A stretch of DNA of 9,783 nt from Sphingobacterium sp. (GTDB taxonomy: Bacteria; Bacteroidota; Bacteroidia; Sphingobacteriales; Sphingobacteriaceae). A program made the translations under genes and the position numbers. The notes beneath the pieces are model-generated. The model was not told the origin of the DNA. It did not search any database and saw only the letters and a program-made list of their open reading frames with translations. Position 1 is the first letter of the stretch. Each line of letters starts with the position of its first letter. Below, piece after piece: positions 1 to 7,340 of this stretch. The stretch is from the NCBI GenBank assembly GCA_030146225.1, contig JASLCA010000097.1, positions 1 to 9,783 of the forward strand, given 5' to 3'.

Positions 1-375
1 TACCTTGCTATCCACAACTTCAAATGGCGATGGGCTACTTTTCCCAACCACCGCAGTAGCCTTTTTAACTGGGGCTTTTTTTGGCGCTGACTTCTTTACC
101 TTTTCTTCAGCATCTGGCTTAACCGCTGCTGACTCCTTCTTTATTGCTGCGGCTGGCTTTGTGCTCGCCACTGGCTTTTTAACGGCTGTTTTATCAGCCG
201 TGGATTTTACTGCTAATTTTGGCTTTGCTCCTACCGTAGTTTTCTTTAGGGCAGGTCTACCTACTTTTTTAACTGCAACTTTTGGACTGTCTGTTGTTGG
301 GCTCTCCGTAGATTTTAACTCGGTAGTGTCCACAGTAGTAGGGGTATTTCCCTTATCATCATTTTTTGTAATCAT
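1..375 (-). CDS. Lys/Ala/Pro-rich protein with an AT-hook-like motif, 5' part only
   Basis: The reading frame opens at an ATG (375-373, minus strand) and stays open for 125 codons to the window edge, so the C-terminus is missing. The composition is extreme: 27 of 125 residues are Lys, with much Ala, Pro, Thr and Val in KKxxxKKP-like steps from residue 32 to 112. Residues 1-31 are acidic and Ser/Thr-rich. Residues 36-45 (KKVGRPALKK) contain a GRP core flanked by basic residues, as in AT-hooks. A less biased stretch (SPFEVVDS) begins near residue 116 and may start a folded domain outside the window. The tail resembles histone H1-like or AT-hook nucleoid proteins, or a disordered linker in front of another domain. 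The function is not recognised. It is divergent from lpxB with about 146 bp between the starts, and no Shine-Dalgarno sequence is visible. The plus-strand frame over the same bases is a shadow, because its Phe/Leu/Ala-rich translation simply mirrors Lys codons. Confidence 0.7.
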   Translation of the reverse strand, partial: MITKNDDKGNTPTTVDTTELKSTESPTTDSPKVAVKKVGRPALKKTTVGAKPKLAVKSTADKTAVKKPVASTKPAAAIKKESAAVKPDAEEKVKKSAPKKAPVKKATAVVGKSSPSPFEVVDSKV

Positions 376-409
376 TGTAATAGATTTTACGAGGTAAGTG
401 TAATATTAA

Positions 410-438
410 ATAAACAAAAAACATGCCCTTTTGTTTAT
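410..438. repeat. 10-bp perfect inverted repeat in the divergent intergenic region
   Basis: The arms ATAAACAAAA (410-419) and TTTTGTTTAT (429-438) are exact reverse complements around a 9-base spacer. They lie between the divergent starts of the Lys-rich gene (375) and lpxB (522). An operator or a weak AT hairpin are both possible. No G+C-rich stem is present, so a terminator is unlikely. Confidence 0.4.
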
Positions 439-493
439 CTGCCTGGCATTTAGAAATCACTCCTGGTCTTAAGCTAATTTATGAAGAATACCG

Positions 494-501
494 TATCTTT
501 A
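494..501 (+). promoter_or_regulatory. weak candidate -7 box for lpxB
   Basis: TATCTTTA matches the Bacteroidota -7 consensus TAnnTTTG except for the last base and lies 20 bases upstream of the preferred lpxB ATG at 522. No convincing TTTG-like -33 element is seen at the expected distance, so this is tentative. Confidence 0.22.
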
Positions 502-521
502 AAAGATCGAACGTTAATTTT

Positions 522-1637
522 ATGAAATATTACCTTATCGCTGGTGAAACATCGGGGGATTTGCATGGTGCAAACCTTATAAATGCTCTTAAACAGGAAG
601 ATAGCCAAGCTAACTTTCGTATTGTTGGTGGAGATCAGATGAAAGTAGCAGCTGATCAGCAACCCTTTATTCATACTTCGGCTATGGCCTTTATGGGCTT
701 TGTGGAGGTTGTTCAAAACTTAGGAAAAATCCGTAAGAACTTAAAGGCTGTTAAGGCAGACCTGCTGGCTTACAAGCCGGACAGCTTAATCCTTATTGAC
801 TTCCCGGGATTTAACCTGAAGATTGCCGCTTATGCCAAGCGCTTGGGGATTCGGGTATGCTATTATATATCCCCCAAGATATGGGCTTGGAATCAAGGCC
901 GCGTACATAAGATCAAGAAGATTGTAGATCATATGTTTTGTATTCTTCCCTTTGAAGTGGAGTTTTACAAACGCTTTAATTATACCGTTGATTATGTGGG
1001 TAATCCGCTCTTAGATGCGATTTCGGCTTATACATTTAATCCAAACTTCAAGCAGGACAATAAGCTAAATGAGCGCCCTATTATTGCATTATTGCCTGGA
1101 AGTCGACAGATGGAAATTGAAAAAATACTTCCGGAGATGCTGGAGCTCTTCTACCTATTTCCAGCACATCAATTTGTGGTTGCTGGTGCTCCCAATTTTG
1201 ATCGGGAATATTATGCTAAATACATTCAGGACTTGCCTATACAGGTTGTCTTTGAACAGACTTATGATCTATTAAAGTCCGCAGATGCCGCTGTGGTAAC
1301 GAGTGGCACCGCTACCTTGGAGACTGGAATACTCAATGTACCACAGGTTGTTGTCTATAAAGCCAATAAACTAAGTGTAATGATTGCCCGAAGACTGGTG
1401 AAGGTTCGTTTTATCTCATTGGTAAATCTTATCAATGATTTCTTGTCGGTTCGGGAGTTGATTCAAGAAGATTGTAATACCCGTATGATTGCAGATGAGT
1501 TAAATGCGTTGATAAATGACAAGGCGCATAGAGCAAGTGTACTGGAAAACTATGCCTTGTTGAATGAGAAAATGGGGCTTCCTGGGGCATCGCAAAAAGC
1601 AGCTAAATTAATTTTCTCTTATACAACTACAACTTAG
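522..1637 (+). CDS. lpxB: lipid A disaccharide synthase LpxB
   Basis: LpxB is a peripheral inner-membrane GT-B glycosyltransferase. It joins UDP-2,3-diacylglucosamine to lipid X to form the disaccharide of lipid A. Family motifs are present in order: GETSGD (residues 8-13), GGDQM (36-40), MGFVEVV (58-64), the IDFPGFN segment with D93, SPKIWAW (117-123), LPFE (142-145), VGNPL (159-163; VGHPL in many Proteobacteria), LLPGSR (190-195) and SGTATLE (261-267). The C-terminal SLVNLI segment (299-304) is the usual counterpart of the family's PNLL region. The frame is open back to an ATG at 423, but those 33 extra residues have no family counterpart. Starting at 522 gives MKYYLIAGE and 371 residues, the normal LpxB length. 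No Shine-Dalgarno sequence precedes it. The often-adjacent surE is absent here. The next gene starts 59 bp downstream on the same strand with no terminator between, so co-transcription is possible. Confidence 0.96.
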   Translation: MKYYLIAGETSGDLHGANLINALKQEDSQANFRIVGGDQMKVAADQQPFIHTSAMAFMGFVEVVQNLGKIRKNLKAVKADLLAYKPDSLILIDFPGFNLKIAAYAKRLGIRVCYYISPKIWAWNQGRVHKIKKIVDHMFCILPFEVEFYKRFNYTVDYVGNPLLDAISAYTFNPNFKQDNKLNERPIIALLPGSRQMEIEKILPEMLELFYLFPAHQFVVAGAPNFDREYYAKYIQDLPIQVVFEQTYDLLKSADAAVVTSGTATLETGILNVPQVVVYKANKLSVMIARRLVKVRFISLVNLINDFLSVRELIQEDCNTRMIADELNALINDKAHRASVLENYALLNEKMGLPGASQKAAKLIFSYTTTT

Positions 1638-1696
1638 ATTAAACTTTTTTACCAATAAAGTATTCTAAGCTATAGAAAACATTAAATTATAAAGTT

Positions 1697-2347
1697 ATGC
1701 GTAAAATAAATAGTTTAGTAATCTTGATGATCGGACTCTTGTTTGCTCCGACAGTTCAGGCTCAATCCAATGAGCAACATATCGGTAAATTGGAACTTGG
1801 TAAGAAAAAGAAGATGACTTTCAGTGATCGGGATTCTTCCATAACGGTCTATATTGACACCCTGATTATGAAGGATAAATCCTCTTTACAGTTTATCGGC
1901 AAAAAGGATGTCAAGCTCGTTGTTAAGCATGCTGAAATTGCAAACTCTGCATTTATCAGTGGTATTGCTGGGCAAAACAATGCCTCCAACTTTGATATCG
2001 CAATGAATATTAAGAAGCTCGGCTCCTTATACGTAATCGCGCGTGGAGAGGATGCCCATAATGGTACGCGGACGCATCCCAATGGAAATGGTGGTCAAGT
2101 GAAGTTTACTTATGCTATAGATGGTATCGCGCCTCAATCAGCGGATAGAAAAGCTAAGAACTATCTTTTTATAGATGTTTCAGCTGGGGGCAGAATGATT
2201 AACCCAACTTCTGACTTAAACCAGATCTATTCTAGAATTGCCCTGTCATCTCCAGGCTTACGGGGATTGCCACAAGGTCAGATTTATTCGGGATCTCCTG
2301 GACTGGAAGGAAAGGCGGAGATTGTTGCTGGAGAGTTAAGTAATTAA
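1697..2347 (+). CDS. unrecognised exported protein with signal peptide
   Basis: The 216-residue protein begins with a clear Sec signal peptide: Lys/Arg at 2-3, a hydrophobic core at about 7-19, and probable cleavage after residue 22 in a VQAQ site. There is no lipobox Cys, so the product is predicted to be soluble in the periplasm, or surface-exposed. The mature part starts with a basic KLELGKKKKM stretch. It continues with short alternating hydrophobic segments typical of a beta-rich fold, a Gly/Asn-rich turn (HPNGNGG, 127-133) and a Gly/Pro-rich C-terminal part (PGLRGLPQG and SGSPGLEG, about 186-205). The C-terminal turns resemble stacked-loop or beta-helix proteins, but no family is recognised. 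It follows lpxB in the same direction and ends just before a strong terminator. No cysteine, catalytic motif or sorting domain was found. The coding call is firm; the function is unknown. Confidence 0.85.
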   Translation: MRKINSLVILMIGLLFAPTVQAQSNEQHIGKLELGKKKKMTFSDRDSSITVYIDTLIMKDKSSLQFIGKKDVKLVVKHAEIANSAFISGIAGQNNASNFDIAMNIKKLGSLYVIARGEDAHNGTRTHPNGNGGQVKFTYAIDGIAPQSADRKAKNYLFIDVSAGGRMINPTSDLNQIYSRIALSSPGLRGLPQGQIYSGSPGLEGKAEIVAGELSN

Positions 2348-2354
2348 TTGAATT

Positions 2355-2390
2355 AAATAAAGAAGCCGCTTAAAAGCGGCTTCTTTATTT
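2355..2390. terminator. bidirectional intrinsic terminator between convergent genes
   Basis: A 16-bp perfect stem pairs 2355-2370 with 2375-2390 around the four-base loop TAAA. The inner part is G+C-rich (AAGCCGC/GCGGCTT) and the outer part is A/T, giving a U-rich tail in either direction. It lies 7 bases after the stop of the exported protein and directly abuts the trxA stop, so it can end both convergent transcripts. Confidence 0.93.
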
Positions 2391-2708
2391 TTATAACTGT
2401 TTTGTTAATTTCTCTACCAATACTGATTTTGGAACAGCACCAATTTGCTTGTCTACAATCTCACCATTTTTGAAGAATAATAAAGCAGGAATGTTTCTGA
2501 TTCCGAATTTCACAGAAATATCTGGGTTATTATCCACGTTTACTTTTCCTACAACAGCTTTACCTTCAAACTCAGTAGCGATTTCGTCTACGATTGGTCC
2601 TACCATACGACATGGTCCACACCATTCTGCCCAAAAGTCAATTAATACTGGTTTATCTGATTTCAATACTAACTCGTCAAAGTTGCTGTCTGTAATTTCT
2701 ATTGCCAT
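2391..2708 (-). CDS. trxA: thioredoxin
   Basis: This is a cytoplasmic thiol-disulfide reductant. Its dithiol reduces protein disulfides and is regenerated by thioredoxin reductase. At 105 residues it is a single, complete thioredoxin fold of the usual length. The active site WCGPC occupies residues 29-33, the buried Asp is D24 in the LIDFWAEW strand, and the cis-proline is P74 in NIPALLFF. There is no signal peptide, so it is TrxA-like rather than an exported cytochrome-maturation thioredoxin. It lies 102 bp downstream of dnaE on the same strand. A dnaE-trxA order is, from memory, common in Bacteroidota. An exact TAnnTTTG box at 2757-2750 gives it its own promoter candidate, and the terminator at 2355-2390 ends the transcript. 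Confidence 0.97.
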   Translation of the reverse strand: MAIEITDSNFDELVLKSDKPVLIDFWAEWCGPCRMVGPIVDEIATEFEGKAVVGKVNVDNNPDISVKFGIRNIPALLFFKNGEIVDKQIGAVPKSVLVEKLTKQL

Positions 2709-2749
2709 AATATTTAATTTTTAATCAATTATACGTTAAATACGATATA

Positions 2750-2757
2750 CAAAGATA
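2750..2757 (-). promoter_or_regulatory. candidate -7 promoter box of trxA
   Basis: Read on the minus strand, TATCTTTG is an exact match to the Bacteroidota -7 consensus TAnnTTTG. It lies 41 bases upstream of the trxA ATG and implies a 5' leader of roughly 36 bases. The -33 region is T-rich but has no clean TTTG. It would let trxA be transcribed independently of dnaE. Confidence 0.55.
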
Positions 2758-2810
2758 GCTATTTGGAAAAATATAAAAGACATTGCTAATTCATATTTTT
2801 CTATGGGCTA

Positions 2811-5800
2811 TCAATTTAATTTATATTTAAGCTCTAATGCTTCTAATTCTTCTAAAAACTCATTCGTAATATTGATCTTGACTGCTTTTGCAGGCATCTC
2901 AACGCTTACGCCATCTTGCATATCCTGCACATGGAATTTTAGTTGACAGGCGGGGTCCTGCCCCTCCTGCTTGGTTGCTTGCACCATTTCCTGTACACTG
3001 TACACTAATTTATCATTTAAGCGCTGCAAAGGTAGCTGAATGGTAAAGGTTTTGGCAAGCTTATCCCGAAGCTCGGAAAGCAATTGAATATTCTTTAACT
3101 CAAATCCCCAGTTGCCCACCTGCTTGAAACGCTCCTGCACCAAGCCCCGAATCTGCACAAAAAATCCTTCTTGCAGATAGCCTTTGAACTTTACATAGTC
3201 CTCCCCAAAAACCACTATATCATAGGAGTCACTGTAATCTTCTATAATAAAGGAGCCAAAGGGCTTACCATTCTTGGAGACCCTATGATGCGCAATTGCA
3301 ATAATCCCGCCGATAACAACCTCCTTGTTCTTAATGCGATTAAAGTCTAGTAATACATCATCTTCAACTTCACTTGCTTTAACCTTATTTATTAACTGTA
3401 AGTCGGTTACCCGATTGGCACAGAAATGCTTGATCTCGAATTTATAATTATCCAAGGGATGGCTGGTCAGGTAAATCCCAATCACATCCTTCTCGTATTT
3501 AAGCTTTTCTATTAGGCCCCATTGATTACAAGGGGCTAGTACTGGTTCTGGAAGTTCGGTTGCGGCAGAGCCGCCAAATAAGCTGGCTTGGGCAGAGTTT
3601 TCATTTTCCTTAAAGCGGTTTCCATATTTCACAGCCTTCTCTAAGCCGGTAGAGCTATCCCCATCCATATAGAAGTACTGGGCTCTATGCGTGTCCGTAA
3701 AATTGTCAAATCCTCCTGCGTAAGCTAAACTTTCAAAGGCTTTCTTGTTGGCCGAGCGCAGATCAATGCGTTTAGCAAGGTCAAATACGGATTTGTAACG
3801 TCCGCCTTTCTCCCGTGTCTGTACGATGGTATCTACTGCGCCAGCCCCAACGCCTTTTACGGCGCCCATTCCAAAGCGGATAGAGCCCTGATCATTTACC
3901 GTAAACTTGTAATAAGACTCATTTACATCAGGCCCTAAGACGGCCATGCCCATACGCTTGCACTCTTCCATAAAGAAGGTAACTTGCTTAATGTCGTTCA
4001 TATTATTGGACAACACGGCAGCCATATATTCAGCTGGATAATGTGCTTTTAGATAGGCTGTTTGATAAGCAATCCAAGCATAACAGGTGGAGTGCGACTT
4101 GTTAAAGGCATAGGCAGCAAAGGCCTCCCAGTCAGTCCAAATCTTCTCTAAAACCTTCGGGTTGTGACCTTTTTCGGCCGCTTGCTCTACAAATTTAGGC
4201 TTCATCTTGTCCAGTACGGACTTCTGCTTCTTACCCATTGCCTTCCGCAACACATCGGCATCCCCCTTGGAGAATCCAGCTAGTTTCTGCGACAAAAGCA
4301 TTACCTGCTCTTGATACACCGTAATCCCATAGGTCTCGTTGAGGTATTCCTCACAGGCCTCCAAGTCATATACAATGGGTTCAATACCATGCTTACGCTT
4401 GACGAACAGGGGGATATACTCCATAGGCCCAGGTCTATACAAGGCGTTCATGGCAATTAAATCCGCAAATACGGTAGGCTTTAATTCCTTCATGTATTTC
4501 TGCATCCCTGGGGACTCATACTGGAACACTCCTACAGTTTCTCCACGTTGAAAGAGCTCATAGGTGATTTGATCATCAATTGGGAAGGTATCCGGGTCCA
4601 GCACGATGCCATGACTTAACTTTACGTTGGCTACGGTATCCTTAATCAGGGTCAAGGTTTTAAGCCCTAAGAAGTCCATCTTGAGCAAGCCTGCGCTCTC
4701 CACTACGGAGTTGTCAAATTGTGTTACAAAGAGCTCAGAATCCTTGGCAAGAGAGACAGGTACAAAGTTGGTAATATCATCGGGGGTAATAATTACGCCA
4801 CAGGCATGCACCCCCGTATTCCGAATAGATCCTTCCAGGACCCGAGCTTGTTTAATAGTCTCGGCTTCTAGCCCAGCGCCTTCTGCTATGGCCTTTAGCT
4901 TGTTGACCGCTTCTAGCTCTTCAGCTCGTAAAACCTCCTTTAGGGTACGATCATCTAAGGAGAATATCTTGCTCAATTTTAGGTTTGGGATAAGCTTTGC
5001 GATCTCGATTGACTCATGTAAAGGTAAGTCCAATACCCGTGCTGTATCCTTAATTGATGACTTGGCAGCCATGGTACCGTAGGTAATAATCTGTGCTACC
5101 TGCGATGCACCATACTTATCAATTACATATTGCATCACACGCCCCCGACCCTCATCATCAAAATCCACGTCAATATCGGGCATGGATACCCGGTCAGGAT
5201 TTAAGAAACGCTCAAATAGCAAGTCGTACTGTATCGGGTCTAAGTTGGTAATACCTAAGCAATAGGCTACCGCAGATCCTGCGGCGGAACCCCTACCGGG
5301 TCCAACAGAAACATCCATTGCGCGCGCTGCTGCAATAAAGTCCTGTACAATCAAGAAATATCCTGGATAGCCTGTGCGTTCAATTGTTGCCAATTCAAAG
5401 TCCAAGCGCTCTCGGATCTCCTCGGTTATTTCTGGATAGCGACGTTCGGCTCCTTGATAGGTCAGATGCCTTAAGAAGGCATTTTCTCCGCGCTTGCCAT
5501 TGTCGGCATCGTCTTCCGTATGTATAAACTCCGCTGGAATATCAAACTTAGGAAGCAGAACATCCCGATTTAAGGAATAGATAGTGATTTTATCTAGAAC
5601 CTCTTGAATATTTATAATCGCCTCTGGAATATCCGCAAAGACTTTTTTCATCTCTGGGGTAGACTTAAAGTAGTATTCCTGATTGGGCAGGCCAAATCGG
5701 AACCCTCTTCCTCTACCCTTGGGCGTAGTTAATTTCTCTCCATCCTTAACGCAGAGTAAGATATCATGTGAGTGTGCATCCTCCTTCTTAACGTAATAGG

Positions 5801-7235
5801 TATTGTTGGTGGCAATCAGCTTAACCTCATGCTTATTGGCCAATTCGATTAAAGTCTCGTTTACACGATCTTCTTCTTCCTGACCGTGACGCATTAATTC
5901 TACATAGAAATCTGCCCCAAACTCTTCCTTCCACCAGACCAAGGCCTCTTCAGCCTGAGCCTCGCCCATATTCAAGACCTTATTCGGAATCTCGCCATGT
6001 AGGTTTCCAGAAAGGACGATTAGGTTTTCTTTGTACTGCTGTACAACAGACTTGTCAATACGGGGTACATAATAAAAACCGCGGGTGTAAGCCACGGAAG
6101 CCATTTTGGCTAAATTATGATAACCTTCTTTATTCTTAGCAAGGAAAACAACCTGATAGCCATTGTCCTTACGGGATTTATCTAAATGATTGTCACAGAT
6201 AAAAAACTCACAGCCTACAATGGGCTTAATAATTTTACCCTTAGGGGTTTCCCCTCTTTCCAAGGCCTCTGCATGTTGGGTCTCAACATCTTTGTTGTGC
6301 CCTAATACTCGGTTCACAAAGTGAAAAGCACCCATCATATTCCCATGATCGGTAATAGCCACAGCTGGCATTTCTAAGCGAGCAGCCGCTTCGACCATCC
6401 CAGGAATGGATATGGTAGATTGTAATACCGAAAACTGGGAGTGATTATGAAGGTGTGCAAACTCAGCTTCTGCTAAGCGTTTCAGCAAAGCCTCATCTAT
6501 AGTGACCTTGTCTACACTCTTGGTCTTATTACGTATAGCATCCGAAGCTGCCTTTAGGTTTACATGCTGTAGACCAACTGTTGGGACAACGGTAGGATTC
6601 TCTTGTTTAAATTCAACAAAGTAGCCAGTATCGACCTGTAAGTCGGCTGCCGTAAAGACTTCCCGCCTAACTAGCTCAAAGAAACAGCGGGTAGTTGCTT
6701 CCACATCGGCAGTAGCATTATGCGCTTCGGCAAAGGGAACCCCAAATAAATAAGCATGCAGCTCTGTAAGGTTGGGCAACTTAAAGCGTCCGCCTCTACC
6801 TCCAGGTAGTTTAAGTAAGCCCGCAGTAACTTCTGTACAGGTATCCAACAAGGGCATGCTGGCCATCGGGGATTCAACGCCATAGCGATGAAACTCACAG
6901 CCCATAATATTCAGGTCAAAGCCAATGTTTTGCCCCACTACAAATTTCGCTTTTGCTAGCGCTTCATTGAACTTTGTAAGTGCCTCTTGTATTGGAATAC
7001 CGTCCTGCGCGGCTAATTCGGTAGAAATACCATGTATTTTCTCAGCGTCAAACGGTATATTGAAACCATCAGGTGCTATTAGATAATCTTGATGCTCAAC
7101 CAAGCGTCCCATCTCATCATGCAATTGCCATGCAATCTGAATACAACGTGGCCAGTTATCTGTATCTGTAATAGGTGCATCCCAACGTTTTGGTAAACCT
7201 GTAGTTTCCGTGTCAAAAATAATATACATACCCAT
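2811..7235 (-). CDS. dnaE: DNA polymerase III alpha subunit with fused N-terminal proofreading exonuclease
   Basis: This is the replicative DNA polymerase catalytic subunit; the frame is 1474 residues. Residues about 3-190 form a DnaQ-type DEDDh 3'-5' exonuclease: DTETTG (D8, E10), NIGFD (D107) and HNATAD (H172, D177), all catalytic residues present. After a linker comes a PHP domain (about 258-500) that keeps H263, H265, H297 and E343 but has Q272, Q361, N411, N478 and Y480 at the other usual metal-ligand positions. The DnaE-type polymerase core has GPGRGS (645-650), the PDIDVDF aspartates (D687, D689, D691) and D854 in MDFLGL. A helix-hairpin-helix region follows (about 1119-1140), then a beta-clamp-binding motif QASLF (1216-1220) and an OB fold (about 1305-1390). 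The domain order excludes PolC, whose exonuclease is inserted in the PHP domain. An SD-like AAAAGG lies 6 bases before Met3 (7229), so translation may start there. No intein or frameshift is present. Confidence 0.97.
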   Translation of the reverse strand: MGMYIIFDTETTGLPKRWDAPITDTDNWPRCIQIAWQLHDEMGRLVEHQDYLIAPDGFNIPFDAEKIHGISTELAAQDGIPIQEALTKFNEALAKAKFVVGQNIGFDLNIMGCEFHRYGVESPMASMPLLDTCTEVTAGLLKLPGGRGGRFKLPNLTELHAYLFGVPFAEAHNATADVEATTRCFFELVRREVFTAADLQVDTGYFVEFKQENPTVVPTVGLQHVNLKAASDAIRNKTKSVDKVTIDEALLKRLAEAEFAHLHNHSQFSVLQSTISIPGMVEAAARLEMPAVAITDHGNMMGAFHFVNRVLGHNKDVETQHAEALERGETPKGKIIKPIVGCEFFICDNHLDKSRKDNGYQVVFLAKNKEGYHNLAKMASVAYTRGFYYVPRIDKSVVQQYKENLIVLSGNLHGEIPNKVLNMGEAQAEEALVWWKEEFGADFYVELMRHGQEEEDRVNETLIELANKHEVKLIATNNTYYVKKEDAHSHDILLCVKDGEKLTTPKGRGRGFRFGLPNQEYYFKSTPEMKKVFADIPEAIINIQEVLDKITIYSLNRDVLLPKFDIPAEFIHTEDDADNGKRGENAFLRHLTYQGAERRYPEITEEIRERLDFELATIERTGYPGYFLIVQDFIAAARAMDVSVGPGRGSAAGSAVAYCLGITNLDPIQYDLLFERFLNPDRVSMPDIDVDFDDEGRGRVMQYVIDKYGASQVAQIITYGTMAAKSSIKDTARVLDLPLHESIEIAKLIPNLKLSKIFSLDDRTLKEVLRAEELEAVNKLKAIAEGAGLEAETIKQARVLEGSIRNTGVHACGVIITPDDITNFVPVSLAKDSELFVTQFDNSVVESAGLLKMDFLGLKTLTLIKDTVANVKLSHGIVLDPDTFPIDDQITYELFQRGETVGVFQYESPGMQKYMKELKPTVFADLIAMNALYRPGPMEYIPLFVKRKHGIEPIVYDLEACEEYLNETYGITVYQEQVMLLSQKLAGFSKGDADVLRKAMGKKQKSVLDKMKPKFVEQAAEKGHNPKVLEKIWTDWEAFAAYAFNKSHSTCYAWIAYQTAYLKAHYPAEYMAAVLSNNMNDIKQVTFFMEECKRMGMAVLGPDVNESYYKFTVNDQGSIRFGMGAVKGVGAGAVDTIVQTREKGGRYKSVFDLAKRIDLRSANKKAFESLAYAGGFDNFTDTHRAQYFYMDGDSSTGLEKAVKYGNRFKENENSAQASLFGGSAATELPEPVLAPCNQWGLIEKLKYEKDVIGIYLTSHPLDNYKFEIKHFCANRVTDLQLINKVKASEVEDDVLLDFNRIKNKEVVIGGIIAIAHHRVSKNGKPFGSFIIEDYSDSYDIVVFGEDYVKFKGYLQEGFFVQIRGLVQERFKQVGNWGFELKNIQLLSELRDKLAKTFTIQLPLQRLNDKLVYSVQEMVQATKQEGQDPACQLKFHVQDMQDGVSVEMPAKAVKINITNEFLEELEALELKYKLN

Positions 7236-7253
7236 CCTTTTCTACTTATCACA

Positions 7254-7261
7254 CAAAGTTA
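7254..7261 (-). promoter_or_regulatory. candidate -7 promoter box of dnaE
   Basis: Read on the minus strand, TAACTTTG matches TAnnTTTG exactly. Transcription would start near 7248-7250, leaving a leader of about 13-20 bases before Met1 or Met3. The -33 element is not recognisable. Its expected position is covered by a DnaA-box-like 9-mer (7280-7288). Confidence 0.5.
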
Positions 7262-7266
7262 ACAAA

Positions 7267-7335
7267 ATAAGCCCCTTGTTTTTCCACAGAAGTATCAGAA
7301 TTACAAACATACTGATGCCACATAAAGGGGCTTAT
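7267..7335 (-). terminator. long-loop hairpin terminator after the phosphoesterase gene
   Basis: The arms 7335-7325 and 7277-7267 (minus strand ATAAGCCCCTT and AAGGGGCTTAT) are an 11-bp perfect inverted repeat around a 47-base loop. The second arm is followed on the minus strand by T-rich TTTGTT. The first arm begins 6 bases after the stop of the phosphoesterase. The loop holds a minor 5-bp stem (7294-7298 with 7312-7316). The loop is unusually long for an intrinsic terminator, so a regulatory leader role is an alternative. The structure abuts the dnaE -7 box. Confidence 0.5.
7280..7288 (+). promoter_or_regulatory. DnaA-box-like 9-mer upstream of dnaE
   Basis: TTTTCCACA fits the DnaA-box consensus TTWTNCACA and sits where the -33 element of the dnaE promoter is expected. 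It is a single site; about one such match could occur by chance in a window of this size. Confidence 0.25.
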
Positions 7336-7340
7336 CTAAT

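Noticed and set aside
5..397. A plus-strand open frame with a hydrophobic Phe/Ala-rich translation
   Set aside because: The Phe/Leu runs are the complement of Lys codons. The minus-strand reading has coherent low-complexity basic composition and a good ATG, so the plus frame is a shadow.
423..521. N-terminal extension of lpxB starting at the ATG at 423
   Set aside because: The 33 extra residues have no counterpart in LpxB, whose conserved N-terminus MKYYLIAGETSGD begins at 522. The ATG at 423 lies inside the inverted-repeat spacer.
4627..5082. A 151-codon plus-strand open frame inside dnaE
   Set aside because: It lies wholly within the polymerase core opposite conserved motifs, and its Ser/Arg-rich translation has no domain character. 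It is a shadow of the opposite strand.
2811..7235. PolC-type polymerase instead of DnaE
   Set aside because: A fused exonuclease suggests PolC, but here it is N-terminal and not inserted within the PHP domain. The core motifs and the C-terminal OB/clamp-motif order are of DnaE type.
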